A stretch of 43,775 nucleotides of DNA from Leptospirillum sp. (GTDB taxonomy: Bacteria; Nitrospirota; Leptospirillia; Leptospirillales; Leptospirillaceae), in assembly GCA_027343785.1 (NCBI GenBank), contig DAHWKF010000058.1, positions 1-43,775 on the forward strand, given 5' to 3'. The first letter of the stretch is position 1; each line of letters starts with the position of its first letter. The notes under the pieces are model-generated. The model was given only the letters and a program-made list of their open reading frames with translations, did not search any database and was not told the DNA's origin. Shown here in pieces: positions 17,579 through 26,678 of the stretch. A program made the position numbers and the translations under genes.

Positions 17579-20500
17579 ATGATCCGATTTTTTATCCATC
17601 GCCCCATCTTCGCCTCGTCCATCGCAATCATCATGGTGCTCACAGGGCTGATATCCTTCAAGCTGCTTCCTGTTTCCCAGTTTCCGGACATCACCCCTCC
17701 GGAAGTCACGGTCACGGCCAACTATCCTGGCGCCAGCGCCCAGGTGGTGGCCGACACCGTCACGACACCACTGGAACAACAGATCAGCGGCGTTCCCGGC
17801 ATGGCCTACATGTCTTCTGTCAGCGCCAACGACGGAAGTTCGAACATCACGATCACCTTCAAGGTGGGATATCCCATCGATATCGCCGCCGTCGACGTCC
17901 AGAACAGGATTTCCCAGGCGACGGCCCAGCTTCCGTCTATCGTGAACCAGGGAGGCATCGTCGTCCAGAAAAGGAATCCCAACTTCGTCCTGATCGTCAA
18001 TCTTCTGTCGCCGGACGGCAGCATCGATCCGGTCACACTGAGCAATTACGCCTATCTCCAGCTGGTGGATCCCCTGAAGCGGTTGCCGGGCGTCAGTGAT
18101 GTCCAGATTTTCGGCGAACGCCGCTATTCGATGCGCGTCTGGCTGGACCCTGACCGGCTCGCCCGGCTGGGCATCACCGCCGTCGACGTCCAGAACGCCA
18201 TCGCCGAACAGAATATCCAGGTCGCGGCGGGGAAAATCGGCGAATCCCCGGCCCCGCCCGATACCATGTTTGAATACCAGGTCAACGCGCTGGGGCGCCT
18301 GCGAACGCCGGAAGAGTTCGGAAACATCATCCTGCGCGCCGGAACGTCCAGCAACGCTGTCGTTCATCTGAGAGACGTGGCCCGGATCGAACTCGGGGCC
18401 CTTCAGTACACCTCTTCGGCCGACATCGACAAGCACCCGACCGTGGTGCTGGGCGTTTTCCAGATGCCCGGTTCCAACGCCCTGGACCTGGACCATCAGG
18501 TACGGAGCAAGATGGCCGAACTTTCGAAACGATTTCCGAAAGGCATGACCTACGCCATCAAATACGATACGACGAAATTCGTCTCCGCCTCCATGCGCGA
18601 AGTCATCCTCACACTGACGGAAGCCCTCCTTCTGGTCTTTGCGGTCGTCTACCTGTTTTTGCAGAGCTGGAGGACGATGCTGATCGCCGGAATCGCCATT
18701 CCGGTGTCGATGATCGGGACACTGACCGTCATGAAAATCGTGGGTTTTTCCCTCAACACCGTCAGTCTCCTGGGAATGGTTCTCGCGATCGGACTGGTGG
18801 TGGACGATGCCATCGTGGTCGTGGAAAATGTCGAGCGGCAGCTGGAACATGGGGCCAAGCCTCTGGATGCGGTTCAGACGGCCATGGGGGAGGTCACCGG
18901 TCCCATTATCGCCACATCCGCCGTTCTGGGCGCCGTTTTCGTACCGGTGGCCTTTCTCCCGGGAATCACCGGCCAACTCTACCGTCAGTTCGCCCTGACG
19001 ATCGCCATATCCGTCGGCATTTCGGCGTTCAACTCCCTGACGCTGACGCCCGCCCTTTCCGCCTGGCTATTGAGGTCAGGACAGGCATCTTCCTTCGCCT
19101 TTTTCCGAATCTTCAACCGGGTCTTCAACAAACTGAGGGATGCCTACAAGGGATTCATCCGGACCATGATCGTTCACCGGTGGACAGCGCTGGGCGTCTT
19201 TCTGGGGGGCGCTCTCATGACGATCGGCCTTTTCGGAAGAGTGCCGAAAACCTTTCTTCCCGTTGAAGACCAGGGGTATTTCTTTGTCATTGTCCAGCTG
19301 CCGGACGGTGCTTCCCTTCAGCGCACCGCGGAGGTCACCAGAACCGTCCGGAAAATCCTCCTTGCCACCCCGGGTGTTCAGGATGTCGTCACCATCAACG
19401 GACTCAACTTCCTGACATTCGCCACTCAGTCCAGCAGCGCGGCAGCGTTCGCCATCCTGAAACCCTGGGAGGCAAGGGGTGCCGGAGAAACCGCATCTGA
19501 AATCGTCAACCGGGTACGCCCCAAACTCCTGGCCATTCCCCAGGCCATTGCACTGAGTTTCGATCCGCCCTCCATTCCGGGTCTCGGCTCCACGGGGGGA
19601 TTCGAGTTCGAGGTGGAAGACCTGGCAGGACAGGGAAGCCGCGCGCTGGACCGGGCGACCCAGGCACTGATCGCCGAAGCCAGGAAACAGCCGGAAATCG
19701 ATGGGCGCCAGGTCTTCACAACCTTCAGCACCTCCACGCCCCAGTATAATTTCGATCTCGACCGGACCCGGGCCAAACTCCTCGGACTGAACCTTCCGGA
19801 CATCTTCAATACCCTGCAAATCTACCTGGGTTCCCTGTATGTCAACGATTTCAACCTTTACGGAAGAACCTTCCGGGTGACGATCCAGGCGGACAAATCC
19901 CACCGCGGACAGCCCGGGGACCTTTCCCGGTTCTATGTCCGAAACCAGGCGGGCAACATGGTCCCGCTGGCGACCCTCGGATCTCTCCGGCCGATTGTCG
20001 GACCTGAAACCATTTCCCACTACAACATTTATGGCGCGGCCAAAATCAGCGGGGGGGCCGCGCCAGGCTACAGTTCCGCCGAAGCCATCCGGGCGATGGA
20101 AAGGGCCGCAAACAGGGCGCTCCCCGCGAATTTCGGCTACGAATGGACCGGCATCACCTACCAGGAACTCAAGGTCGGCGCCGTCCAGGAGATCACGTTC
20201 GCCGTATCCCTGGTATTCGTCTTTTTATTCCTGGCGGCTCTTTATGAAAGCTGGGCGATGCCGTTCATGGTGATCCTCGCCGTTCCGCTGGCCATCTTCG
20301 GCGCCATGCTGGCGCTCTGGCTCCGGGGCAAACAGCTGGACGTCTATTCGGAAATCGGTTTTGTCATGCTGATCGGCCTATCGGCCAAAAACGCCATCCT
20401 AATCGTTGAATTCGCCCGTCATCTGCGTGAAAGGGGAATGGGCATCGTGGAGGCCGCCATGGAAGCCGGACAACTGAGACTTCGCCCCATCCTGATGACA

Positions 20501-20710
20501 GCTTTCGCATTTATCTTCGGGGTCATCCCCCTGATGCTGGCGAGCGGCGCGGGTGCCGCCAGCCGCCAATCGATCGGAACAACGGTTTTCGGAGGAATGC
20601 TGGCGGCCACTATCCTGAGTCTGGGCTTCGTTCCCGTATTTTACGCTGTGATCGAAAAGCTCCGAAGCCGTGGGGAAACATCCATAGAATCCACCGAAGC
20701 CCGCACATAA
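17579..20710 (+). CDS. RND efflux pump, HAE1 (AcrB/MexB) family
   Basis: The inner-membrane proton-driven drug exporter, 1043 residues, the normal length. The N-terminus (FFIHRPIFASSIAIIMVLTGLISFKLLPVSQFPDITPP, in part) matches HAE1 pumps. The proton-relay pair in LVVDDAIVVVENVE is Asp409-Asp410. The two large periplasmic porter regions and the second transmembrane set with a GLSAKNAILIVEFA motif are present. It lies 78 bases after the channel gene with GGAG eight bases before ATG. HAE1 membership suggests drugs, detergents or organic solvents rather than metal ions, since the Met/Glu-rich HME features are absent. Substrate is otherwise unknown. Confidence 0.95.
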   Translation: MIRFFIHRPIFASSIAIIMVLTGLISFKLLPVSQFPDITPPEVTVTANYPGASAQVVADTVTTPLEQQISGVPGMAYMSSVSANDGSSNITITFKVGYPIDIAAVDVQNRISQATAQLPSIVNQGGIVVQKRNPNFVLIVNLLSPDGSIDPVTLSNYAYLQLVDPLKRLPGVSDVQIFGERRYSMRVWLDPDRLARLGITAVDVQNAIAEQNIQVAAGKIGESPAPPDTMFEYQVNALGRLRTPEEFGNIILRAGTSSNAVVHLRDVARIELGALQYTSSADIDKHPTVVLGVFQMPGSNALDLDHQVRSKMAELSKRFPKGMTYAIKYDTTKFVSASMREVILTLTEALLLVFAVVYLFLQSWRTMLIAGIAIPVSMIGTLTVMKIVGFSLNTVSLLGMVLAIGLVVDDAIVVVENVERQLEHGAKPLDAVQTAMGEVTGPIIATSAVLGAVFVPVAFLPGITGQLYRQFALTIAISVGISAFNSLTLTPALSAWLLRSGQASSFAFFRIFNRVFNKLRDAYKGFIRTMIVHRWTALGVFLGGALMTIGLFGRVPKTFLPVEDQGYFFVIVQLPDGASLQRTAEVTRTVRKILLATPGVQDVVTINGLNFLTFATQSSSAAAFAILKPWEARGAGETASEIVNRVRPKLLAIPQAIALSFDPPSIPGLGSTGGFEFEVEDLAGQGSRALDRATQALIAEARKQPEIDGRQVFTTFSTSTPQYNFDLDRTRAKLLGLNLPDIFNTLQIYLGSLYVNDFNLYGRTFRVTIQADKSHRGQPGDLSRFYVRNQAGNMVPLATLGSLRPIVGPETISHYNIYGAAKISGGAAPGYSSAEAIRAMERAANRALPANFGYEWTGITYQELKVGAVQEITFAVSLVFVFLFLAALYESWAMPFMVILAVPLAIFGAMLALWLRGKQLDVYSEIGFVMLIGLSAKNAILIVEFARHLRERGMGIVEAAMEAGQLRLRPILMTAFAFIFGVIPLMLASGAGAASRQSIGTTVFGGMLAATILSLGFVPVFYAVIEKLRSRGETSIESTEART

Positions 20711-20749
20711 CGTTTTTCAACGGAACCTTTTATCGGGAGCATTTGACAG

Positions 20750-21901
20750 ATGAACAGCCGCAGGCTATCCAGAACACAGATCATCGTCATCCTTTTTGTC
20801 GGTGCGGGGCTGATCTTTGCCCTCGGAGGGCGGGCAAGCCTTTTCCTCCACCGCTCCGCCCCACCGTCCGCCGGAGCCGGCGCCTTCCGGATGCCCGTAC
20901 CCGTATTTCAAGTGGCGAGGGTTTCCCTGCCGGTGTACAGGGAGTACATCGGAACGACGGAAGCCATCCGGAATGTCACGCTGGAGGCGATGGCCACCGG
21001 GTACCTTAAGAGTCAACTGGTTCCCGACGGATCGGATGTCCGGAAGGGAACCCTGATTTACCAGATCGACCCGCGCTATTACAAGGCGTCCCTCGACCAG
21101 GCCCGGGCACAAAAGGAACGGGACAAGGCCGCGCTGGAATACTCCCGGACCAACCAGAAAAGAAACGCCCTGATGGTTGTCCATGGAGACGTCTCCAAAG
21201 ACGCCTATCAGCTCGCCACCAGCTCCATGCATCAGGCAGCCTCCACCTACCTCTACGACAAGGCCGCGCTGGAATCGGCCCGCATCAACCTGGACTACAC
21301 CCGGATTCGGGCGCCCTTTCCGGGCCGGCTGGGACGAAGCCTCGTCTACACGGGGACGCTGATTGCTTCGGGCACAAATATCAACACCCTTGTCCAGATG
21401 GACCCCTTGTATGTCACATTCAACCCCAGTGAAAAAGACCTGGACGCCATACAGGAAAGCCGCCGGAAGGGTCCGGTGGGGGTCGACGTCCGGCCGCAAG
21501 GTTCGGAAACCACAACCTACAGGGGAAACCTCACCTTTCTCGACAACGCCGTCGACCGGACAACCGGTACCATCGTCGCCCGAGGCACCATTCCCAACCC
21601 TGATTTCCGCCTGGTTCCCGGAGAGTTCGTCGAGGTCCGCATGAAGCTGGGAGTCCACCCGGAAGCGCTGGCCATTCCCCAGATTGCTGTAGGATCGAGC
21701 CAGACGGGGAAATATGTCTATGTGGTCGGCAAGGGGAACACGGCGGAATTAAGGATGGTCAAGCTGGGGATGACCAGCGGGGATCGGGTGGAAATCCGGC
21801 GGGGTCTTCGGGAAGGCGATCGGGTCATTGTGGGAAACCTCCAAAAAATCGGGCCCGGTTCACCGGTTTCCCCTCTGCCTCCCCCACCCGGAAAAGGGTG
21901 A
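20750..21901 (+). CDS. RND efflux periplasmic adaptor (AcrA/MexE type)
   Basis: The membrane-fusion protein linking pump and channel, 383 residues. After a signal-anchor (TQIIVILFVGAGLIFALGG) come the split lipoyl domain (EAMATGYLKSQLVPDGSDVRKGTLIYQID), the alpha-helical hairpin (KASLDQARAQKERDKAALEYS), the second lipoyl half (IRAPFPGRLGRSLVYTG), a beta-barrel domain and a membrane-proximal domain. A cysteine lipobox is absent, so it is anchored by the helix or cleaved. It lies 39 bases after the pump gene. A loose inverted repeat just after the stop (TCCCGC at 21913-21918, GCGGGA at 21934-21939) is a weak terminator candidate. Confidence 0.93.
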   Translation: MNSRRLSRTQIIVILFVGAGLIFALGGRASLFLHRSAPPSAGAGAFRMPVPVFQVARVSLPVYREYIGTTEAIRNVTLEAMATGYLKSQLVPDGSDVRKGTLIYQIDPRYYKASLDQARAQKERDKAALEYSRTNQKRNALMVVHGDVSKDAYQLATSSMHQAASTYLYDKAALESARINLDYTRIRAPFPGRLGRSLVYTGTLIASGTNINTLVQMDPLYVTFNPSEKDLDAIQESRRKGPVGVDVRPQGSETTTYRGNLTFLDNAVDRTTGTIVARGTIPNPDFRLVPGEFVEVRMKLGVHPEALAIPQIAVGSSQTGKYVYVVGKGNTAELRMVKLGMTSGDRVEIRRGLREGDRVIVGNLQKIGPGSPVSPLPPPPGKG

Positions 21902-21941
21902 TTCCGCCCTGATCCCGCACACTGGGGACACACGCGGGAGT

Positions 21942-23192
21942 TTACCCGGAAGGACTTCCTGAAGAGCCTTTCAAATCATCCGCGATCGTTCGGGCAAACA
22001 CCTCCAGGGAAACGGGAAGACCCACGCAGAGCGACATCCGTGATCCTATCGAAGGAACAACCATCGCCCGTGCTTTTTCGACGCCGGTTTCCCGCAAAGC
22101 GATCCATACCTGTTCCCGGGACGGGATCCAGAAGTAAGGCTCATCCGGCCGGGTCTTGCGCAAGATCTTCGGCAGATCCTGTTTTGTTGCGGCCACCGGC
22201 AAAAGGGAAACCTCTTCCGACTCCCGCACCAGATGCCCCAATATTTCACCAGCCCACCTGATGTCGTAGCCTTCAGGTTCTCTCCATCCTTCGACATACC
22301 AGTACCGGGGCGACCATGAGAAAGCCCGGACGGCATCCAGTGTTTTCGAAGCCATGCGGGAGAGGACCTTGCGATATTCCGACATGCCGAACGTGCCCAC
22401 GGCCCTGATATCGGCGGAGACAGCCACAACAGGCAAGACACGGCCGCATCGGATCGTGGAGTGGATCGTGTAATGCTTTCCGGTCTGCGTTTTTTCTTCG
22501 ACGGTTCCCCACCAACGGGCCAGGGGGAGATCCGCCGGAGAAACAACATGTTCTGAACCCGGTGCATCGGAAGACCCCGAAGCTGCCGCCGTCGAATGGA
22601 CGGGACGGACATCGATTCCCGACAGGAGCGTCTCCGGAAGGCCCTCCTGCAAGGCATCCAGGGCCACATTTTCGAGAAGCTGGTTGTCCATCTTCTCCAG
22701 CCATTCCTCGATCGCGCCCTGGATGCCGGACTCCCCGGAAAAAAAACGGGAACCGAGGATCATGTCGGGACTCAATGGCTCTTCCGCTGGCCCCAGGAGG
22801 ACGCAGTGCCATCCGTTTTCCACCTTCTGGTAGAAAAGACCCGCATGTCCGGAAGGATATACCCCCTGACGCCTGACACCAAAACCGATGCCCCCCCGGG
22901 GTTCGGTCGCGAGCATGAACCGAAGTTTTTCAATGGAGGACCTTTCGTGAGGAACAATCCAGTTCGCCATCTCCCCCAGAAATGCCTCCAGGGCCTCCAT
23001 GGGCAAGGCTTCCCGAAGAAACACCGGAAAATTGTCGGTCCAGAACAGGAGACGCCCTCCCCGGGAAAACCGGATGTGGGAGGCTCCTTCCGGAAGCCCT
23101 TCGGAGGAAAGCCGGGCCGACAGTGTATCCGGAGCGGACGTCATCGTTTCCCTGACTTTCTCGAAGGGGTGGAACCCCGCATGGATTTTCAT
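21942..23192 (-). CDS. Protein of unknown function, 416 residues
   Basis: I do not recognise a family. The protein is soluble, with no signal peptide or membrane span, and mixed alpha/beta in character. It has a short, low-complexity central linker (HSTAAASGSSDAPGSEHVV) separating two halves of about 200 residues. Tryptophan-rich segments occur in the second half (LARWWGTVEEK, AFSWSPRYWYVEGWREPEGYDIRW). Nothing resembles a nucleotide-binding loop or a metal site. A second ATG 16 codons in, at 23144, has AGGGA four bases upstream and may be the true start. The gene converges on the efflux operon and lies downstream of tRNA-Lys on the same strand. Confidence 0.6.
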   Translation of the reverse strand: MKIHAGFHPFEKVRETMTSAPDTLSARLSSEGLPEGASHIRFSRGGRLLFWTDNFPVFLREALPMEALEAFLGEMANWIVPHERSSIEKLRFMLATEPRGGIGFGVRRQGVYPSGHAGLFYQKVENGWHCVLLGPAEEPLSPDMILGSRFFSGESGIQGAIEEWLEKMDNQLLENVALDALQEGLPETLLSGIDVRPVHSTAAASGSSDAPGSEHVVSPADLPLARWWGTVEEKTQTGKHYTIHSTIRCGRVLPVVAVSADIRAVGTFGMSEYRKVLSRMASKTLDAVRAFSWSPRYWYVEGWREPEGYDIRWAGEILGHLVRESEEVSLLPVAATKQDLPKILRKTRPDEPYFWIPSREQVWIALRETGVEKARAMVVPSIGSRMSLCVGLPVSLEVFARTIADDLKGSSGSPSG

Positions 23193-23575
23193 GTCTCACC
23201 GACACAGGAGGTTATTCAGATGGTGTGAACGTCACTCGATCGCCACGCGTCGTCATGCTGACGCTTCTGAAGAAGTTTCTCAACTTTCTGGTAAACTCTC
23301 AAGGAATACACAAGAACAACTCCCTTGAGCCGGCAGACCATCAATACGGGGGCTTCCGCACGATTCGATTTCGGGGAGCCCTGTCGACAAAACAGAAAAA
23401 TAGCTCCGGTGCGGAGCTATCCTGGCAGAACGGTCGGAAATTCAAACTTCAAAAAGACAGAAACACTGCAGAAGAAAAATATTTGCTTCAAATCATCATG
23501 GAGGAATCTCGACACAGGTCACTGGACAGGAGGGAAAACGACCTTTGGGTGGTTTCTTCGCATTTCTGGCAAAAA
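23193..23575. other. Gene-free stretch between unknown gene and tRNA-Lys
   Basis: This 383-base stretch contains the tRNA transcript's terminator at 23396-23420. Otherwise I see no gene; open frames in it resemble no protein family and have no plausible start signals. The remainder probably supplies the promoter of the unknown gene that ends at 21942. Confidence 0.5.
23396..23420 (-). terminator. Rho-independent terminator downstream of tRNA-Lys
   Basis: Read on the minus strand, ATAGCTCCG pairs perfectly with CGGAGCTAT across a three-base loop and is followed directly by TTTTT. It lies about 155 bases beyond the tRNA 3' end, so the primary transcript would carry a 3' trailer. Confidence 0.8.
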
Positions 23576-23651
<76 letters not shown>

Positions 23652-23657
23652 GGAACA

Positions 23658-23687
23658 TTGATACCAGAAAACGGCGGCCCAATTCAA
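23658..23687 (-). promoter_or_regulatory. Possible tRNA-Lys promoter
   Basis: On the minus strand TTGAAT (23682-23687) and TATCAA (23658-23663) are 18 bases apart. The predicted start would fall almost on the first tRNA base, which leaves little 5' leader, so read-through from the upstream gene is an alternative. Confidence 0.35.
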
Positions 23688-23700
23688 GGGGACCGACCCG

Positions 23701-25581
23701 TCAATGGACAGAAAAGTGCACTTGGGGGAGGCTGGCGACGATACCCCGCGAACGCCGGGTCGGGAAAACCAGGGTCCCTTCGGGTTTCATCGGGCAGATC
23801 CCGGAAGGGCAGACATGATCGACCAGGTGAGCCTTCCATTCCTCCTCGAAGTACTCCATGGACGAAAGAGGAACGTTCGGAGCCGTTTGTCCCAGACCGC
23901 AGATGGATGCTTCACGCATATAAGACCCGATACTTTTCAGAAGATCCAGATATTCCGGCTTCCCTTCTCCCCGAACAACCTTCAGGAGAACCTCATAGAC
24001 GTCTTCCGTACCGTCCCGGCAGGGCGTGCATTGCCCGCAGGATTCGTGGTGGGAGAATGCGGCGATCCAGTAAGCCAGGTCCACCATGCAGACAGAGTCG
24101 TCCATGACGATGACCGAGGCCGAACCCAGAAAGGCTCCGACCTTGGCAATCGAAGGGTAGTCCAGGGAAAGGTCCAGATGTTCGGGAAGGAGCATCTTGC
24201 TCGCCGAACCGGCAGGAAGAAGGGCCTTGAGCCGGTGACCACCGGGAACGCCTCCCCCCAAGTCCTCGATCAGCGACCGGAGGGACATGCCCAGGGGGAT
24301 CTCGTAGAGACCCGGCCGGGCGATATTTCCTGACAGGCAGAAAAGCTTCGTTCCGGGGCTTTTTTCATCCCCCAGCCGGGCATACCACTCTCCGCCGTTT
24401 CTCAGGATGGCCGGGACATTGGCCAGCGTTTCCACATTCTGCTCTTCGGTAGGCTTGTTCCAGAGACCGACCTCCGAAAGATGGGGGGGCTTGTTCCGGG
24501 GATAGGCCCTCTTTCCCTCAAGGCTGTTGATGAGGGAGGTTTCTTCCCCGCAGATGTAGGCGCCCGCACCCCGATACAGACGCAACCGGAAGGAAAAATC
24601 GGACCCCAGAATCCGGTGGCCGAGGAACCCCCTTTCCCGGGCCTCGGCGATCGCCTTTTCCAGAATCATGGAGGAGTGGGGATACTCGGATCGGATATAA
24701 ATGAAACCTTCTTCCGCACCGATAATATAGGCGGCGATCGCCATCCCCTCGATCAGGCTGTGGGGATCCCGCTCCATGATATACCGGTCCTTGAACGTAC
24801 CCGGTTCCCCTTCGTCGGCGTTGCACACCAGATAGCGGGGAGCCGGGTTTTTCCGGACCCCTTCGAGCTTCCGGTACATCGGGAAAGCGCCCCCCCCCCG
24901 GCCGGCAAGCCCCGACTTCTTGATTTCATCGAGAGCGCGATCGCCATCGGCGCTCCTGAGGAGCGCTTCAAACGCCTTGTACCCGTCTTTTACAAGATAT
25001 TTTTCGATATAGACGGTTTCCGCGGATTGGAGGCTGGTGAAGACCATCGGGGTATTGGAAAGCGGTTCCCCGACCGGAACAACGGTCTGGCAGATTTTTC
25101 CGTGCCGGTATTCTTCAATGATGCCGGGGATTTTTTCCGGGGATGTTCCGACATAGATGTCGTTATTGATGGAAAAGGAAGGGGCCTCGGAGCATTGTCC
25201 CAGGCACTGGGCCGGATAAAGGGTGAAAAGGCCATCCGGCGTTGTTTCTTCGAGGCCGATTCCCAGGGTCTCCGACAACTTCCCGAACAGTTCTTTTCCC
25301 CCCCGGAACAGGCAAGGGGTCGTCAGGCAGACGCGAACAGAATTCTTCCCGGTGGGGTGAAAAACAAAGTGCTGGTAAAACGTTCCGATCCCGAGGATGT
25401 CAGAGACGGTCAATCCGGTCATCTGGCTGACCCTGGCAACATCGGCATCGGAAATATAATTTTTCTCTTCCATAAAATGGTGAAGAAGAGGCAATACAGC
25501 CTGTTCCGGCGTATCCCACTCCTTCATGATCTCCTCCAGCCTCAGGGAATCGTCTTCTTTTTTTTGTATCGATTCGCTCAC
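23701..25581 (-). CDS. NuoE-NuoF fusion (NADH-oxidising flavoprotein)
   Basis: A 626-residue fusion of the 24-kDa and 51-kDa subunits of NADH dehydrogenase or a soluble NAD-linked enzyme. Residues about 20-155 are NuoE-like, with [2Fe-2S] ligands Cys85 and Cys90 (CLTTPC) and Cys126 and Cys130 (CLGQC). The rest is NuoF-like: the nucleotide/FMN loop GRGGGAFPMYRK (228-238), IYIRSEYPHS, RGAGAYICGEETSLINSLEG, and the [4Fe-4S] ligands in ESCGQCTPCRDG plus a later Cys in SICGLG. Similar fusions occur in HoxF and in some formate dehydrogenase diaphorase units. No catalytic partner (NuoG, HoxU, FdsA) is next to it, so the complex it serves is unknown. The GTG start follows AAGGAGG at five bases. Confidence 0.9.
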   Translation of the reverse strand: MSESIQKKEDDSLRLEEIMKEWDTPEQAVLPLLHHFMEEKNYISDADVARVSQMTGLTVSDILGIGTFYQHFVFHPTGKNSVRVCLTTPCLFRGGKELFGKLSETLGIGLEETTPDGLFTLYPAQCLGQCSEAPSFSINNDIYVGTSPEKIPGIIEEYRHGKICQTVVPVGEPLSNTPMVFTSLQSAETVYIEKYLVKDGYKAFEALLRSADGDRALDEIKKSGLAGRGGGAFPMYRKLEGVRKNPAPRYLVCNADEGEPGTFKDRYIMERDPHSLIEGMAIAAYIIGAEEGFIYIRSEYPHSSMILEKAIAEARERGFLGHRILGSDFSFRLRLYRGAGAYICGEETSLINSLEGKRAYPRNKPPHLSEVGLWNKPTEEQNVETLANVPAILRNGGEWYARLGDEKSPGTKLFCLSGNIARPGLYEIPLGMSLRSLIEDLGGGVPGGHRLKALLPAGSASKMLLPEHLDLSLDYPSIAKVGAFLGSASVIVMDDSVCMVDLAYWIAAFSHHESCGQCTPCRDGTEDVYEVLLKVVRGEGKPEYLDLLKSIGSYMREASICGLGQTAPNVPLSSMEYFEEEWKAHLVDHVCPSGICPMKPEGTLVFPTRRSRGIVASLPQVHFSVH

Positions 25582-25730
25582 ATTTGCCTCCTTAGCGATG
25601 GTTCATGAAAGACAATCCGTCCCGATCCGGATCATCTTACGGACAGTGGTTGCCTTTGCCCGAAGTTTGGGGCAAAATGCCAGAATCCTGCCTTACCCAG
25701 ATCCAAGCCCCTTTTCTGAAAAGGATGCCC

Positions 25731-26357
25731 ATGAACAAGACATTCTCTTCATTATCCAGATTCCGGGGTCTGATTGCTATTGTCGTCCTGGTCATGCTCA
25801 CCGCATGCCAGACCGTTCCGGTGGAAAAAAACCCTTACTCCCGGACGGGAACGGTTCCCACCTCGCCTGAAAATACAAAAGATATCCTTGAATCGATACA
25901 GAAAAGCCACCCCGATATTCATATCCAGGCGGAACTCGCCCCCGACCCCCGCGGAACCCTCGCCCGGCTCACGGTCCGGACCCGTCAGCGGACCCACCTG
26001 GTCATCAGGGGTTTTCAGGAGTTTCACGGAGATACGGCTCTTTATCCCGACTGCGAACACTGGTTCTATATTGCAAGAGCCTTCGACAAAAAATGCGGGG
26101 ACGGCCCCATTATCGGTTCCGTCAACACCCTTTTCGGGGACGGCGTCGGAATCGGGGCCCTTTTTGACATCTTCCAGCTTGCCCGGTACCCCTTTTCCTA
26201 CGCCTATGTGGACAAGGCCGATCCGGCTGAAACCCGGACGATTTTCAGGGAGATGGAGGAGAAGGCGGGAAAATTCGGTACGGCCCATCCACGAAAAAAG
26301 GAAACAGGCAAGATGGGTTCGTCCGGAGACACCCTCCGGACGGCCCGCAATGAATAA
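25731..26357 (+). CDS. Putative lipoprotein of unknown function
   Basis: A 208-residue exported protein. The N-terminus is a lipoprotein signal: positive residues, a hydrophobic stretch (LIAIVVLVMLTAC) and the lipobox LTAC, with lipidation at that Cys. The mature part has two more cysteines (LYPDCEHWFYIARAFDKKCGDGP) that could form a disulphide, and a Gly-rich stretch IIGSVNTLFGDGVGIGALFDIFQLARYP that may insert in or lie on a membrane. I do not recognise a family. The start ATG at 25731 has AAGG about seven bases upstream; the frame opens earlier but adds an unlikely leader. It is divergent from the NuoE-NuoF gene. Confidence 0.7.
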   Translation: MNKTFSSLSRFRGLIAIVVLVMLTACQTVPVEKNPYSRTGTVPTSPENTKDILESIQKSHPDIHIQAELAPDPRGTLARLTVRTRQRTHLVIRGFQEFHGDTALYPDCEHWFYIARAFDKKCGDGPIIGSVNTLFGDGVGIGALFDIFQLARYPFSYAYVDKADPAETRTIFREMEEKAGKFGTAHPRKKETGKMGSSGDTLRTARNE

Positions 26358-26362
26358 AGTCC

Positions 26363-26506
26363 CTACCTCCGGACGCGAATGCGCCGGCGTTCCCGGACAG
26401 CAATCACCCTTGCGGGGGCCGGGGAATGGATGGATCTCCGGACCATTACAGCTGAAAGACCGAAGAACAGGAGTGAAAAGGACAGGACCACTAGGCAGGG
26501 TATCAT
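26363..26506 (-). CDS. Possible small membrane protein
   Basis: A 47-residue frame with a single strongly hydrophobic segment (CLVVLSFSLLFFGLSAVMV) followed by a very basic tail with many Arg. That shape is typical of small inner-membrane proteins. However, there is no clear ribosome-binding site, and a short hydrophobic frame can arise by chance. It occupies most of the 320 bases between the lipoprotein and methyltransferase genes, which otherwise look empty. Confidence 0.25.
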   Translation of the reverse strand: MIPCLVVLSFSLLFFGLSAVMVRRSIHSPAPARVIAVRERRRIRVRR

Positions 26507-26678
26507 GAACAGACTCTCTTTCCACCGGAGAGGAAACCAGATCCCTGGCTCCGGGATTAAAGAGGAAGCGGGCAAATTCGGAACACAAAACGCACGCGGC
26601 GGTTATTTCCTCCCCATAAACTCTGGTCGACGAGGAAAAGGCCACAATGCCTGATTTGAATATAGGACTCCCCTTCCG

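Noticed and set aside
17528..18976. 482-residue minus-strand frame inside the RND pump gene
   Set aside because: It is antisense to a clear HAE1 pump gene. Its His/Asp/Gly-rich composition is the mirror of the pump's codons.
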